Of a stretch of DNA of 64,000 nt, positions 9,135-17,901 are shown in pieces. The position numbers and the translations under genes were made by a program. Below the pieces are notes generated by a model. The model ran no database searches. It was not told the DNA's origin and saw nothing but the letters and a program-made list of their open reading frames with translations. The first letter of the stretch is position 1. Each line of letters starts with the position of its first letter. The stretch comes from CAIKXD01 sp035439485 (GTDB lineage: Bacteria > Bacteroidota > Bacteroidia > UBA4408), in contig DAORKI010000002.1 in the NCBI GenBank assembly GCA_035439485.1, positions 62,001 through 126,000 on the forward strand, written 5' to 3'.

Positions 9135-10205
9135 TTAAAGTCTTTTCCAAATTTCTGCCAGTTTTTCATTTTTTTGAAATCGAATTGCTTTGCTTTTGTA
9201 CTTTTTTTCAATATTTTTTATACGTTCATCTAGCAAAGGATGCGTGCTTAAAAATTCTGGAATCTCAAGAGAACCTTCATTCGGTTCTTTCAAATGTTTA
9301 AATAAATTCACCATTCCTTGTGGATTAATACCTGCATCCAACATTAGTTTTAAACCATTGTAATCCGCTTCTTCCTCTAATGATCTGGTATAACTTAAGG
9401 ATTTTACATTATGTGCATTTTCAATAACAACGCCCATGATGCCATTGATGTCGGACAGTACCAATGAAATTACCATATAAGTTCCTAAACTTCTAAAAAG
9501 TGATCGGGTAGTATGCTTTAAGTTTACATGCGAATATTCATGACATAGCAAGGCTGCAAACTCTTCTTCGGAATTCATGGATTGTAAAATTTCATCATAC
9601 ACCACTATATGGCCGCCAGGCAAAGCAAAAGCATTTTTTATAGGAGAATTTACAACTGTAATTTGAATCGGATAATTACTCTTAATGTTTAATTCATTAA
9701 AGAAATCGTTGGCTGCTTGTGTTTTCTCCTCATCAATTTCGAATTCTTCGCTAATTTGATAATAAATATTCTCACCTAGTTCTGATTCGTAAGAAGGTGG
9801 AACCTGAGTAGCAATGAGCTCTGCAAGCGCAGGGATAAGCACAAAGTAAGAAAGCAAAATAAATGCAACACACGCTGCAGCAATACCTACAATACTTTTA
9901 TTGCTTAGGCTTTGAAAAAATTTAATATCTGTATTTTTAATTTTTAATTGAGGATTTAACTTTAATAAGCATCCCTGAAATGCCTCATTGGTTAATTCCA
10001 ATGAGGCATAAGGAAATTTTTCGCCATATTTTAAAACTGTATTGTGTTTATTGAAATATGATTCTTCAAAAATTATTTTGTTAACATCCCAAATAACCAA
10101 TTCTGTATCATGATACAAAAGTATAGAGCCATGATTAATTTCGGCAGTTACCTGATAAATGTGAGAAGAATTGCCGTCAAAATAGGCCGCATCAAATTTC
10201 ATCAA
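9135..10205 (-). CDS. M48-family metalloprotease, membrane anchored
   Basis: A 356-residue protein. The N-terminal 100 residues form a small beta-rich domain, a transmembrane helix follows near 105-130 (VGIAAACVAFILLSYF), and then comes an M48 peptidase domain. The zinc motif HEYSH is near residue 221 and the third ligand is in RSLEEEADYNG near 280. The end of the domain has STHPLLDERI, a known M48 pattern. It probably degrades damaged or misfolded envelope proteins. The start lies 4 bases after the stop of the DUF898 gene, so the two form an operon. Confidence 0.88.
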   Translation of the reverse strand: MMKFDAAYFDGNSSHIYQVTAEINHGSILLYHDTELVIWDVNKIIFEESYFNKHNTVLKYGEKFPYASLELTNEAFQGCLLKLNPQLKIKNTDIKFFQSLSNKSIVGIAAACVAFILLSYFVLIPALAELIATQVPPSYESELGENIYYQISEEFEIDEEKTQAANDFFNELNIKSNYPIQITVVNSPIKNAFALPGGHIVVYDEILQSMNSEEEFAALLCHEYSHVNLKHTTRSLFRSLGTYMVISLVLSDINGIMGVVIENAHNVKSLSYTRSLEEEADYNGLKLMLDAGINPQGMVNLFKHLKEPNEGSLEIPEFLSTHPLLDERIKNIEKKYKSKAIRFQKNEKLAEIWKRL

Positions 10206-10208
10206 AAA

Positions 10209-11168
10209 TTAAATAATGTTTAAGTCTAACATATCAAGCATATCATCGCCTGTGGCATCTTTGTAATCTTCCTCAGTTTGTTGAATATTACTTGTATCAA
10301 ATTCTCCATCAATCATTGAGTTTTCGTAAATAAACTTTATATTTCTTACCATAACCCATGGAAAAGCTATTCCCAGAGTAAAAATAATAAGTAAGTAATT
10401 TAATAAAAACAAAATAAAAATATCGCCTGGAGTTCCTTTAAATTGAATATTGTAGGCTTGTTCGTTTTTAATGATTTTAATGTTATCAATATAAAATTTC
10501 ATCATATCGCGGAACCACCAAAAGCTGTAAATTCCAAGTGTTAGTAAACTTAAAAAGAATCCTTTTAAATTCATTACAAGCATATCACCTCCTTTGCCTT
10601 CATATCTAAAGCTAATACTTCCAAAACGAATATTCCCAATTATATATCTTCTTAAATCACAAACAAACCAAGCTAAATAAATGTATAAGGTAATGATGGT
10701 TAAAAATAAACCTTTAAGATACATGATGATTAATTCCTTTCTAATTCCTCTATATCCAAAATGTATACTTCTCCATGAAGTACGCGACATTCTATATTTC
10801 AAAGAGCCATGGATGGCAAGTGGTCCTAGTAAAAAGAAGACACATATAAAAAATAAGAATCCAATTATTCTTAATGCCATTATTCCCGAAAACATACATA
10901 AAAAGAACACTGCATACACGGCAATTATTAATCCAATAGCTTTTATAAAGCCTTTAAACATTTCATTTCCCGTTCCATGAAAAGTAAAGCGGCTATTGTC
11001 CAATTCCGTTTCAGCATATAAATATTTTAATCTTTTTGCTTTTGCCCAAGGATAATAAATCCCTAATGTAATAACTGTGAGTAAAAAGTTAACAATTAGT
11101 ATACCGAATAAGGCACCACCACTACCATTGAACTTTAATGATTTAGGTTCTTTTGTAATTAATTCCAT
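10209..11168 (-). CDS. DUF898 (YjgN) multi-pass membrane protein
   Basis: A 319-residue protein made of three similar membrane segments. Each repeats the pattern 'L(T)LGIY-x-W' (TVITLGIYYPWAKAK, TIITLYIYLAWF, SLLTLGIYSFWW, IIFTLGIAFPWV) followed by a positively charged stretch and an FHGTG/YEGKG-type glycine motif. That is the hallmark of the DUF898 (YjgN) family, whose function is not known. I recall DUF898 genes next to M48 protease genes in other genomes, as here, which suggests a joint envelope role. Confidence 0.85.
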   Translation of the reverse strand: MELITKEPKSLKFNGSGGALFGILIVNFLLTVITLGIYYPWAKAKRLKYLYAETELDNSRFTFHGTGNEMFKGFIKAIGLIIAVYAVFFLCMFSGIMALRIIGFLFFICVFFLLGPLAIHGSLKYRMSRTSWRSIHFGYRGIRKELIIMYLKGLFLTIITLYIYLAWFVCDLRRYIIGNIRFGSISFRYEGKGGDMLVMNLKGFFLSLLTLGIYSFWWFRDMMKFYIDNIKIIKNEQAYNIQFKGTPGDIFILFLLNYLLIIFTLGIAFPWVMVRNIKFIYENSMIDGEFDTSNIQQTEEDYKDATGDDMLDMLDLNII

Positions 11169-11266
11169 AGTGTTTAGTTTTAAAATTTGTAGCCAAACTA
11201 TTAAATTTTATTGACGAATAAAAAAAATTTTTATACAAATTGATTTTTCTTAATTTAGCTATGCCC

Positions 11267-11836
11267 TTATTTAATTATTGCAATATCAAGCTTGTATAAG
11301 TGTAGCAATTCGTTTTTGTCTATAATTTCTTTTTCAAATTTAAATTGTAGCCTATCAAGCAACTTTAATGAAGAAAAATTTTGAGGCAATGTTATGGCAA
11401 ATAATTGGTTGAATTCATTGGTTTCTATAATTGCATTGAGAATAGATTTTACAGCCTCAAACGCAATCCCTTTACCCATAAAATTAGGCATTAAGGCATA
11501 ACCAATATCAGGATAATTTAGGTAATCTCTTTTTATTAAGGTTACTAGACCAATATGTTTGGCTAGGTTGTCATTCAAAGAAATAATCCATAAGCATGCA
11601 TTTGGATTATTTTCGGCATTCTGAATAAAAACCTCTGCATCTTTCAAGCTATGTATATTTCTATCGCCAATAAACTCAAGCCACCCTTTAGTATTAAAGA
11701 GGTTTAATACTAAATCTGCATGTTCCTTTTTAATAGGAACCATTTGGAAACGAGCACTTGATGTACTTATTAATTTATATTGAGTCAGCATTGATGAGTA
11801 TTTTATCAAATATGCTACATTTTTCATAAAATTCAA
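11267..11836 (-). CDS. GNAT-family N-acetyltransferase
   Basis: A 189-residue acetyltransferase of the RimJ/RimL type. The segments LVTLIKRDYLNYPDIGYALMP and KGIAFEAVKSIL match the family's motif B/A region around the acetyl-CoA site, although the Q/RxxGxG/A motif is relaxed (NFMGKGIA). The start is uncertain: a Met at residue 16 (11791, MLTQYKLIST) gives a protein more like family members. Substrate could be a small molecule or a protein N-terminus. It is monocistronic and divergent from the dehydrogenase gene. Confidence 0.8.
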   Translation of the reverse strand: MNFMKNVAYLIKYSSMLTQYKLISTSSARFQMVPIKKEHADLVLNLFNTKGWLEFIGDRNIHSLKDAEVFIQNAENNPNACLWIISLNDNLAKHIGLVTLIKRDYLNYPDIGYALMPNFMGKGIAFEAVKSILNAIIETNEFNQLFAITLPQNFSSLKLLDRLQFKFEKEIIDKNELLHLYKLDIAIIK

Positions 11837-11940
11837 CTACTATGCTTGATAATTTATTTAGAAGTCTAAATAATAGATTCATAAATTATGATTTTCAACC
11901 CAATTAATTACGTAATATTGCATTCCTTTAAAAAAAGATA

Positions 11941-12714
11941 ATGAACAAAAAAACAGCATTAATCACAGGTGGGACAAGTGGAATTGGATTGGGTATTGCA
12001 AAATGTTTTGCTGCAGCAGGATATAACTTAGTTTTAAATGGATTAGAAAACAACGGGAATGAAATTGCAGAAAGTATTTCATCTGAATTTAACATAAAAA
12101 CTTTATTTATTCATGCCGATATTAGTAATGCTGTAGCCGTGGAAGAAATGTGCAAAAAAGCAATTTCAAACTTTACTACCATTGATGTTTTGGTTAATAA
12201 TGCAGGCATACAGCACGTATCACCTGTAGAAAATTTTCCCATTGAAAAGTGGAACGCCATCATAAATATTAATTTAAATGCTGCATTTTATACCACACGT
12301 TGTATTTGGAATAGTATGAAAGCAGTTGGTAGAGGAAGAATTATCAACATTGCCTCGGCACATGGATTAGTAGCTTCTGAGTTTAAGTCGGCATACGTTG
12401 CTGCCAAGCATGGGATTGTTGGATTCACTAAGGTATTAGCATTAGAGGGTGCCCCATTTGGAATTACTGCCAATGCCATTTGCCCTGGTTATGTTAAAAC
12501 GCCTTTAGTTGAAAAACAAATTTCAGATCAAGCAAAAGCACATGGAATTCCCGAAAGTAAGGTAATTAGTGATATTATGTTGGTAAAACAACCAGTCAAA
12601 GAATTTGTTAGTGTAGAAGCTATTGGTGCATTAGCGTTATATTTAGCTTCAGATGAGGCTGCATTAATAAATGGGGCAAGTATGCCAATTGAGGGCGGTT
12701 GGGTGGCTCAATAA
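11941..12714 (+). CDS. 3-hydroxybutyrate dehydrogenase (SDR family)
   Basis: A 257-residue short-chain dehydrogenase. The NAD-binding motif GGTSGIG is at residues 9-15, NNAG follows near 90, and the catalytic pattern YVAAKHG supplies Tyr and Lys. The region CPGYVKTPLVEKQI and the C-terminal INGASMPIEGGW are closely similar to D-3-hydroxybutyrate dehydrogenases, which interconvert 3-hydroxybutyrate and acetoacetate using NAD. The next gene (a patatin lipase) starts 15 bases later, a pairing compatible with lipid or ketone-body turnover. A broader SDR function cannot be excluded. Confidence 0.85.
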   Translation: MNKKTALITGGTSGIGLGIAKCFAAAGYNLVLNGLENNGNEIAESISSEFNIKTLFIHADISNAVAVEEMCKKAISNFTTIDVLVNNAGIQHVSPVENFPIEKWNAIININLNAAFYTTRCIWNSMKAVGRGRIINIASAHGLVASEFKSAYVAAKHGIVGFTKVLALEGAPFGITANAICPGYVKTPLVEKQISDQAKAHGIPESKVISDIMLVKQPVKEFVSVEAIGALALYLASDEAALINGASMPIEGGWVAQ

Positions 12715-12729
12715 ACTTATTTTAAAAAA

Positions 12730-13746
12730 ATGAAGAAAGAAAAAAAGAAGATATCTCTCGCCTTGCAAGGCGGTGGCTCACATGGAGCCTTTACCTGGGG
12801 AATTATTGAGCGATTGCTAGAAGAAGATGTTTTTGACATTAGAGGTATTTGTGGAACGAGTGCAGGAGCAATGAACGCTGCAGTAACTGCCTTTGGTTTG
12901 CATCAAAATGGGAATAAAGGGGCCATAGATCTTTTAGAGCAATTTTGGAAAAAAGTGGCTGATTCGGCTAAATACTCACCTTTACAACCAAGTTGGTTAG
13001 ACAGCGCTCTTTATCCAGGTGAAATGAATTTTTCGGCTGGATTTCAGTTTTTTAGTTTAATGACTCAAACGCTTTCTCCTTACCAATTTAATCCTTTAGA
13101 TATTAATCCTCTAAGAAATATTGTTGAAGATTTGATTGATTTTGAAGCATTGCATCATAGTCATGTAAAGGTTTTTGCATGTGCCACCAATGTGAAAACC
13201 TGCAAACCTAAAATATTTAAAGGAAAAGAAATCACAGTTGACGCGCTAATGGCAAGTGCTTGTTTACCCTTATTATTTAAAGCAGTTGAAATCAATGGCG
13301 AATTTTATTGGGATGGTGGATATATGGGAAATCCATCTATATACCCATTAATAGATCATACTGACAGCAATGACATTTTGTTATTGAAAGTTAACCCTGT
13401 TGTAATTGATGATGTCCCTAAAACTGTAGCCGAAATTCAGGATAGGATTAACGATATTAGTTTTAATAGTAGCTTGATGGCAGAAATGAGAATGGTATAT
13501 TTTAAAGAAAAAATTTTAAAATTAGGCTATGATTTAAGAGGTCGTTTGCGTAAAATTTATTTTCATGGCATAAGTGCCGATCAAGTATTGGATGATTTTA
13601 GTTTGGCCAGTAAATTCAATGCATCTTGGAAATTTTTAAACACTTTGAGGGAGCGAGGAAGAAGTTGTGCTGATGCATGGTTACATGAAAATTACCAGCA
13701 TGTTGGTCACAGTTCAAGTTTAGATATAAGAAAGGTTTTTGTTTAA
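12730..13746 (+). CDS. patatin-like phospholipase
   Basis: A 338-residue cytoplasmic hydrolase of the patatin fold. The oxyanion motif GGGSHGAFTWG is at about residues 14-24, the nucleophile motif GTSAG has Ser near 44, and the catalytic Asp is in the WDGGYMGNP block near 195. Together these give the Ser-Asp dyad of patatin phospholipases and triacylglycerol lipases. There is no signal peptide. It sits in the plus-strand run between the dehydrogenase and tatC, with small gaps. Confidence 0.9.
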   Translation: MKKEKKKISLALQGGGSHGAFTWGIIERLLEEDVFDIRGICGTSAGAMNAAVTAFGLHQNGNKGAIDLLEQFWKKVADSAKYSPLQPSWLDSALYPGEMNFSAGFQFFSLMTQTLSPYQFNPLDINPLRNIVEDLIDFEALHHSHVKVFACATNVKTCKPKIFKGKEITVDALMASACLPLLFKAVEINGEFYWDGGYMGNPSIYPLIDHTDSNDILLLKVNPVVIDDVPKTVAEIQDRINDISFNSSLMAEMRMVYFKEKILKLGYDLRGRLRKIYFHGISADQVLDDFSLASKFNASWKFLNTLRERGRSCADAWLHENYQHVGHSSSLDIRKVFV

Positions 13747-13763
13747 ATTATGAAATAGTAACA

Positions 13764-14594
13764 TTGGCGCTATTCAACAACAATAATGAAAATTCTGAAA
13801 TGTCGTTTCTAGAGCATCTAGAAGCATTACGATGGCATTTGATGCGGGCTGTAATTGCTGTTTTAGTGCTCGCAATTTTTTTATTTTTTTATAGAGAAAT
13901 TGTTTTTGACCATTTTTTATTTGCCCCAAAACATCCTGATTTTTGGACTTATCGTATGCTTTGCTTTTTAAGTGATTATTTGGATATGGGCGATGCTTTA
14001 TGTATCAAAGAATTGCCCTTTGAGCTAATTAATACTGAACTTTCGGGGCAATTTACAATGCATATTTGGGTTTCATTTGTTGCAGGATTTATATTAGCAG
14101 CACCTTATGTATTATGGGAAATATGGCGATTTATTAAACCCGCCTTGCACGAAAAGGAACGAAAATATTCAAGAGGTGTGGTATTTTTTAGTTCTATTCT
14201 TTTTTTCGCTGGTGTTTTATTTGGTTATTATGTTATTGTGCCTCTTTCAATAAATTTTTTGGGTAGCTATCAAGTTAGTGCAGATGTAAAAAATATGATT
14301 GCCATGGATTCTTTTGTATCAACTGTAACCACCATTACTTTTGCTTCAGGTATTGTATTTGAATTACCTATTGTAATTTATTTTTTAACTCAAATTGGAT
14401 TAATGACCCCACAATTTATGAGAACCTACCGCAAACATGCCATGGTCATCATTTTAATTGTAGCAGCGGTTATTACTCCATCTCCTGATGTTACATCTCA
14501 ACTACTTGTTGCATTTCCTCTTTACTTACTGTATGAACTGAGTATTTTTGTAAGTATGTATGTGGTAAAAAAAGCTGAAAAAGAATTGCGTTAA
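13764..14594 (+). CDS. tatC: Tat translocase subunit TatC
   Basis: The 276-residue core receptor of the twin-arginine translocase, which exports folded proteins. The N-terminal MSFLEHLEALRW signature is followed by six membrane helices, and the conserved periplasmic segment PFELINTELSGQF and cytoplasmic loop LHEKERKYSRG are present. The reading frame begins at a TTG codon (13764). A later ATG at 13800 starts exactly at MSFLEHLEA, and either could be used. TatA/B genes are not in the window. Confidence 0.95.
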   Translation: MALFNNNNENSEMSFLEHLEALRWHLMRAVIAVLVLAIFLFFYREIVFDHFLFAPKHPDFWTYRMLCFLSDYLDMGDALCIKELPFELINTELSGQFTMHIWVSFVAGFILAAPYVLWEIWRFIKPALHEKERKYSRGVVFFSSILFFAGVLFGYYVIVPLSINFLGSYQVSADVKNMIAMDSFVSTVTTITFASGIVFELPIVIYFLTQIGLMTPQFMRTYRKHAMVIILIVAAVITPSPDVTSQLLVAFPLYLLYELSIFVSMYVVKKAEKELR

Positions 14595-14610
14595 TTTAAT
14601 AATAACAACT

Positions 14611-14961
14611 ATGTCGCAAACTCCTGAAGAATTTAATGCCTACCGAAGTAAAATGAATGACCGCATTTTGGGGCAAAACAATAAAGTCATTAACCGATTT
14701 TTTAATCTAGATACAAACGCTTATACTGAAGGTGCATTGCCTGTAAAAACCAAAGAAATGCTTGGATTGGTAGCTAGTATGGTATTACGTTGTGATGATT
14801 GCATAAAGTATCATGTAGAAAAATGCTATGAACAGGGGGTTACAGAAGAAGAAATTTTTGAGGTTTTTTCAATAGCTAATCTTGTTGGAGGAAGTATTGT
14901 TATCCCTCACTTTAGAAGGGCTGTTGAATTTTGGGATTTAATAAAACAAGCAAAGAAATAA
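14611..14961 (+). CDS. carboxymuconolactone decarboxylase-family protein
   Basis: A 116-residue AhpD/CMD-fold protein. The redox motif CDDCIKYH (Cys61, Cys64, His68) and the following helix EEEIFEVFSIANLVGGS are typical of AhpD-like alkylhydroperoxidases, which reduce peroxides or act as disulfide carriers. It starts 17 bases after tatC and ends 3 bases before the ferredoxin-like gene, so it is likely part of a short redox operon. Confidence 0.88.
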   Translation: MSQTPEEFNAYRSKMNDRILGQNNKVINRFFNLDTNAYTEGALPVKTKEMLGLVASMVLRCDDCIKYHVEKCYEQGVTEEEIFEVFSIANLVGGSIVIPHFRRAVEFWDLIKQAKK

Positions 14962-14963
14962 CT

Positions 14964-15299
14964 ATGGAAAAATTTGAACCTAGATACGAAAAACATATAT
15001 TTATTTGCACCAATCAGCGTGCAGAAGGGCAACGCGTTTGTTGTGGTGAAACGCATGGTTTGGCCTTAACTGCAGCTTTTAAAGAAGCTATAAAAGAAAA
15101 AAAACTACATGTTAAAATGCGTGCACAAAAAGCAGGTTGCTTTGATATTTGTGAGTTTGGACCAAATGTAATAGTATATCCAGAGGGGGTATATTATGGC
15201 AAAGTTACTTTAGAAGATGTAAATGAAATTGTAGAAGAACACTTGCTACATAACCGTCCAGTTGAGCGTTTACGCCTAAGTTTTCAGAAAAAAAATTAG
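14964..15299 (+). CDS. thioredoxin-like [2Fe-2S] ferredoxin
   Basis: A 111-residue protein beginning MEKFEPRYEKHIF. Cysteines at 15, 26, 27, 59 and 63 include the spacing of thioredoxin-fold [2Fe-2S] ferredoxins (CTNQRAEGQRVCC and AGCFDICEFGPNV). The end, GVYYGKVTLEDVNEIVEEHL, also fits. The frame is open back to a TTG at 14931 inside the preceding gene, but the ATG at 14964 gives the canonical start and follows that gene's stop directly. It probably transfers electrons to an unknown partner. Confidence 0.88.
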   Translation: MEKFEPRYEKHIFICTNQRAEGQRVCCGETHGLALTAAFKEAIKEKKLHVKMRAQKAGCFDICEFGPNVIVYPEGVYYGKVTLEDVNEIVEEHLLHNRPVERLRLSFQKKN

Positions 15300-15300
15300 A

Positions 15301-15840
15301 CTACTCCAATAATTTTTTCAACTTATTTACAATATTCTCTGATTCAGTATCAGCTTGTTTTTTAAATGAATCCCAATTAGGAATTCCACCAATTTTATCA
15401 CTTCCGCAAACTGGGTATCCTTCATAAGGCCCACCATTTCCAATTATACCGGTACCACTATGTACATAATCAGAAAATACAAACGCGGCTTTATTATCGC
15501 TTATTTTTAATGAAAGTTTAAAAGCAAAACTCCCACCCGATTCAGTTTTTTCAGCACTCCCTGAAATTGCATGATCACTCCCAATCGTAAAGCCCGTATT
15601 ACCAACCCCACTTCTATCTTTATAATATAAAGGAATATTTCCTGTAAAGTAATACGTATTTTTTGCTTTATCAACACTTACATACTTTAATTGAAAAACC
15701 TCATCATTGATATTGGTAAAAAATTCCTGATTCGCTTTAGCACTATTAATAGGGAAACTTCCTTTGTTTTGCTTTGCTTCTTGAGCATTAAGCATTAAAT
15801 TTAAAAAAAGGCTTAATACTCCTGTTATAAAATACCTCAT
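15301..15840 (-). CDS. exported hypothetical protein
   Basis: A 179-residue protein with a clear signal peptide (FITGVLSLFLNLMLNAQ). The mature part is rich in Asn, Ser and Gly and contains short aromatic beta-strand-like runs (NTYYFTGNIPLYY, SGGSFAFKLSLKI). I do not recognise a family. It is the last gene of a three-gene minus-strand cluster of envelope proteins and starts one base before the end of the middle gene, so the cluster is almost certainly one transcript. Confidence 0.6.
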   Translation of the reverse strand: MRYFITGVLSLFLNLMLNAQEAKQNKGSFPINSAKANQEFFTNINDEVFQLKYVSVDKAKNTYYFTGNIPLYYKDRSGVGNTGFTIGSDHAISGSAEKTESGGSFAFKLSLKISDNKAAFVFSDYVHSGTGIIGNGGPYEGYPVCGSDKIGGIPNWDSFKKQADTESENIVNKLKKLLE

Positions 15841-15841
15841 G

Positions 15842-16378
15842 TTATAAATTTTGTAGTGAATAATTGATGGTGGTAGATTGGGATGACCAAGTTTTTGTAT
15901 TAGGATAAAACTCTTCCTTATTATTTATAATAAAACTCAAAGTTTTGCTCTTTGAAATTTGAATCATTTTTTCTTTATCTACAAAAAAGTTATATCTAAA
16001 TACAAATTTATCCTTTTTTTTCATTTCCTGGAACATTAACTCCAATTTTTGTGATTCATAAGTTCCTTGGTCATATTTTATGGAGATACTATTTACTTTT
16101 TCATACACCACTTTTGAATTTATGGTAAAGCAAACCTTAACTTGATTGTTTGGGTTTTTTTTAGAAAATAGATAAGTATAATCAACGGCCATAGTATTTT
16201 TTTCCTTTGATTCAAATTTAATTGGATCAATAAAATAAACGGTCGTATCAGCATTAACGTAAATCACTTCTCTTGGGGAAGGGGTAGAATTATGTTTACT
16301 AAAACTACTCTTAGGCTTACTCACGCAAGCTACACATAAAAATAACACACTTAAAACTAATAAGGATTTTTTCATCAT
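15842..16378 (-). CDS. putative lipoprotein, unknown function
   Basis: A 178-residue protein with a lipoprotein signal (LLVLSVLFLCVAC, lipid-attached Cys near residue 18). The mature region alternates hydrophobic and polar residues, as in a beta-sandwich, and has no known motif. Its ATG overlaps the stop of the upstream lipoprotein gene (TAATG), which points to translational coupling. Confidence 0.6.
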   Translation of the reverse strand: MMKKSLLVLSVLFLCVACVSKPKSSFSKHNSTPSPREVIYVNADTTVYFIDPIKFESKEKNTMAVDYTYLFSKKNPNNQVKVCFTINSKVVYEKVNSISIKYDQGTYESQKLELMFQEMKKKDKFVFRYNFFVDKEKMIQISKSKTLSFIINNKEEFYPNTKTWSSQSTTINYSLQNL

Positions 16379-16881
16379 TACTCACAATTAATTTTTTGTG
16401 TGAATTTTTGGTGATTATTGTAAAATTCTGCTACCAAAACAGAATCTTTTGAAACAAAATCAAAAACAATTAAATCGTTTACATTAGGCTCCACATAAAG
16501 AATGCGATTAAAATATTGTTCATTATTTTTAATAAAATAAGAATTGAAATTCTTATTGTTCGCCTCAAAGGTTTTGTCCGAAAAAAACACGAATCCCTTT
16601 CTTGATTTCATTTGTTTTTCAAAATTTTTAGGTGTGTTTTTGGTGCTTAATGAAATATAAATGAAATTATTTCTGTTTGAAATTACTCTATTTAATAAAA
16701 TTTCGGAACTATCAACAAATAGATATTTTTCATAAAAATCTAAATGAATTTTAGTAATTGATAGCTGTTTTTCATTGGGATCTGGCTTTAGACTCTCAAA
16801 ATAACCAAATTTAATATTGTTGTTGGAAGTACACGAACACAGCATTGTACAACAAACTATTATGCATGAAAAAAACCTCAT
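16378..16881 (-). CDS. putative lipoprotein, unknown function
   Basis: A 167-residue protein with a lipobox (IIVCCTMLCSC) near residues 8-18. The mature part is Asn-, Lys- and Phe-rich with no family I recognise. It is the first gene of the three-gene envelope cluster and is coupled to the next gene by a one-base overlap. The shared exported nature of all three suggests a joint surface function. Confidence 0.6.
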   Translation of the reverse strand: MRFFSCIIVCCTMLCSCTSNNNIKFGYFESLKPDPNEKQLSITKIHLDFYEKYLFVDSSEILLNRVISNRNNFIYISLSTKNTPKNFEKQMKSRKGFVFFSDKTFEANNKNFNSYFIKNNEQYFNRILYVEPNVNDLIVFDFVSKDSVLVAEFYNNHQKFTQKINCE

Positions 16882-17002
16882 TATGGGATAAATTAAGTTA
16901 TAATATAATTTTTGACTTAAAATTTTTAATTCAAACCCAATTTTATTGGGCTCAAAAATAAATATTGGAGAAAATTTAACTTAAAAATTGGATAAAAAAA
17001 AA

Positions 17003-17029
17003 GAGCATCAATTATAAAAAAAGATGCTC
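17003..17029 (-). terminator. rho-independent terminator of the TRL-like gene
   Basis: Stem GAGCATC (17003-17009) / GATGCTC (17023-17029), 22 bases after the TRL-like stop. A- and T-rich runs flank both sides, so it could also serve the other strand. Confidence 0.75.
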
Positions 17030-17050
17030 ATTTTTTTAGGTTAAATAAAA

Positions 17051-17332
17051 TTACTCTCCTGTTACGGTTGTTTCGTAAGTCATGATTAAGTAAAGAACAT
17101 TAGTTACTTTAATGTCAACAGTTGCAATTTTACTAATTCCACCATTTTTTGCTGCAGTTTGCAAACCCCAATCAGCACCAAAAGATAAAACTCCAAGATA
17201 AACTGTTCCAGAAGATTTTCCAACTTTAGTTCCTACAGAATTTTGAGTAAGCATTGCAGGTGCAGTGTAAGAGCAAGAAGCCATAAATAAAGCTACAGCT
17301 GCTGAGGCTAGTACGGTCTTAATTTTTTTCAT
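17051..17332 (-). CDS. TRL-like small lipoprotein
   Basis: A 93-residue protein beginning MKKIKTVLASAAVALFMASC, a lipoprotein signal with Cys at residue 20. The mature part (NSVGTKVGKSSGTVYLGVLSFGADWGLQTAAKNGGI...ATVDIKV) has the glycine spacing of the TRL-like family of small secreted proteins found in Bacteroidota and spirochaetes. Its function is unknown. The frame extends upstream, but the ATG at 17332 sits 35 bases after a strong promoter box, so the short start is right. It is monocistronic, with its own terminator. Confidence 0.8.
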   Translation of the reverse strand: MKKIKTVLASAAVALFMASCSYTAPAMLTQNSVGTKVGKSSGTVYLGVLSFGADWGLQTAAKNGGISKIATVDIKVTNVLYLIMTYETTVTGE

Positions 17333-17366
17333 TTGTTTTAGTTTTAAATTAAAGGTTGATTTGCCA

Positions 17367-17396
17367 CAAATGTATAAAATTTTATAATTTAACAAA
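17367..17396 (-). promoter_or_regulatory. promoter of the TRL-like gene
   Basis: On the minus strand TTTG (17396-17393) and TACATTTG (17374-17367) are separated by 18 bases, a good match to the Bacteroidota -33/-7 consensus TTTG-N19-TAnnTTTG. Confidence 0.65.
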
Positions 17397-17414
17397 TAAA
17401 ATTTTTAACTGACG

Positions 17415-17900
17415 TTATTTTAACACATATCTAATAGTGAGAGCCCTATCAAACTAAAATAAGTTTGAAGAGGTAAAATTAAGTTCGGGCTTTATGTTTA
17501 AACCTAATTTTATAGGAATGTCATTAAAAGTATACTATAAACCTAAAATAGCATCAATCCCCAGTCTGATATGGGTTTTTGCATCAGCATAAAATGGATT
17601 TGCTCTTTTTCCGTTCACAAATTTAGCATGAGCGCCAAGCCCATAAAACCGATCAAACTCATCGACAGTAAAAGGATGAAGATTATTAAACACATACAAA
17701 ACTGTTAATCCTGGACCTTAGTTGAAGTTGGCTATGCCTTCTACCAAGTTTTTTGCACTGAGGTAATGCTTCAATGTAGTTCCATAATTGTAACCTGCAT
17801 TTAATCCAATGGCGGTATGATATAATTGGGGCTGTGCACTTAATTTTGATGCCATGGTTAAAAGCAACAATAGGGATAGATGTATTTTATAATATTTTAT
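17415..17900 (-). pseudogene. decayed outer-membrane beta-barrel protein gene
   Basis: On the minus strand, directly after nadE, one frame encodes a protein-like product of 161 residues interrupted by three stops: TAA at 17718-17720, TAG at 17535-17537 and TAG at 17454-17456. The ATG position reads ATA (17898-17900). The conceptual product has a signal peptide (HLSLLLLLTMASKLSAQ), then AIGLNAGYNYG, FYGLGAHAKF, RLGIDAILGL and YTFNDIPIKLGLNIKPEL, and it ends in ALTIRYVLK. These are standard features of small barrel proteins of this phylum. No frameshift is needed, so decay is by point mutations only. Confidence 0.8.
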
Positions 17901-17901
17901 T

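Noticed and set aside
17361..17370. A third copy of the element's TTTGCCACAC core near the TRL-like promoter
   Set aside because: Only about 8 bases match, which is expected by chance, and no integrase or border is near.
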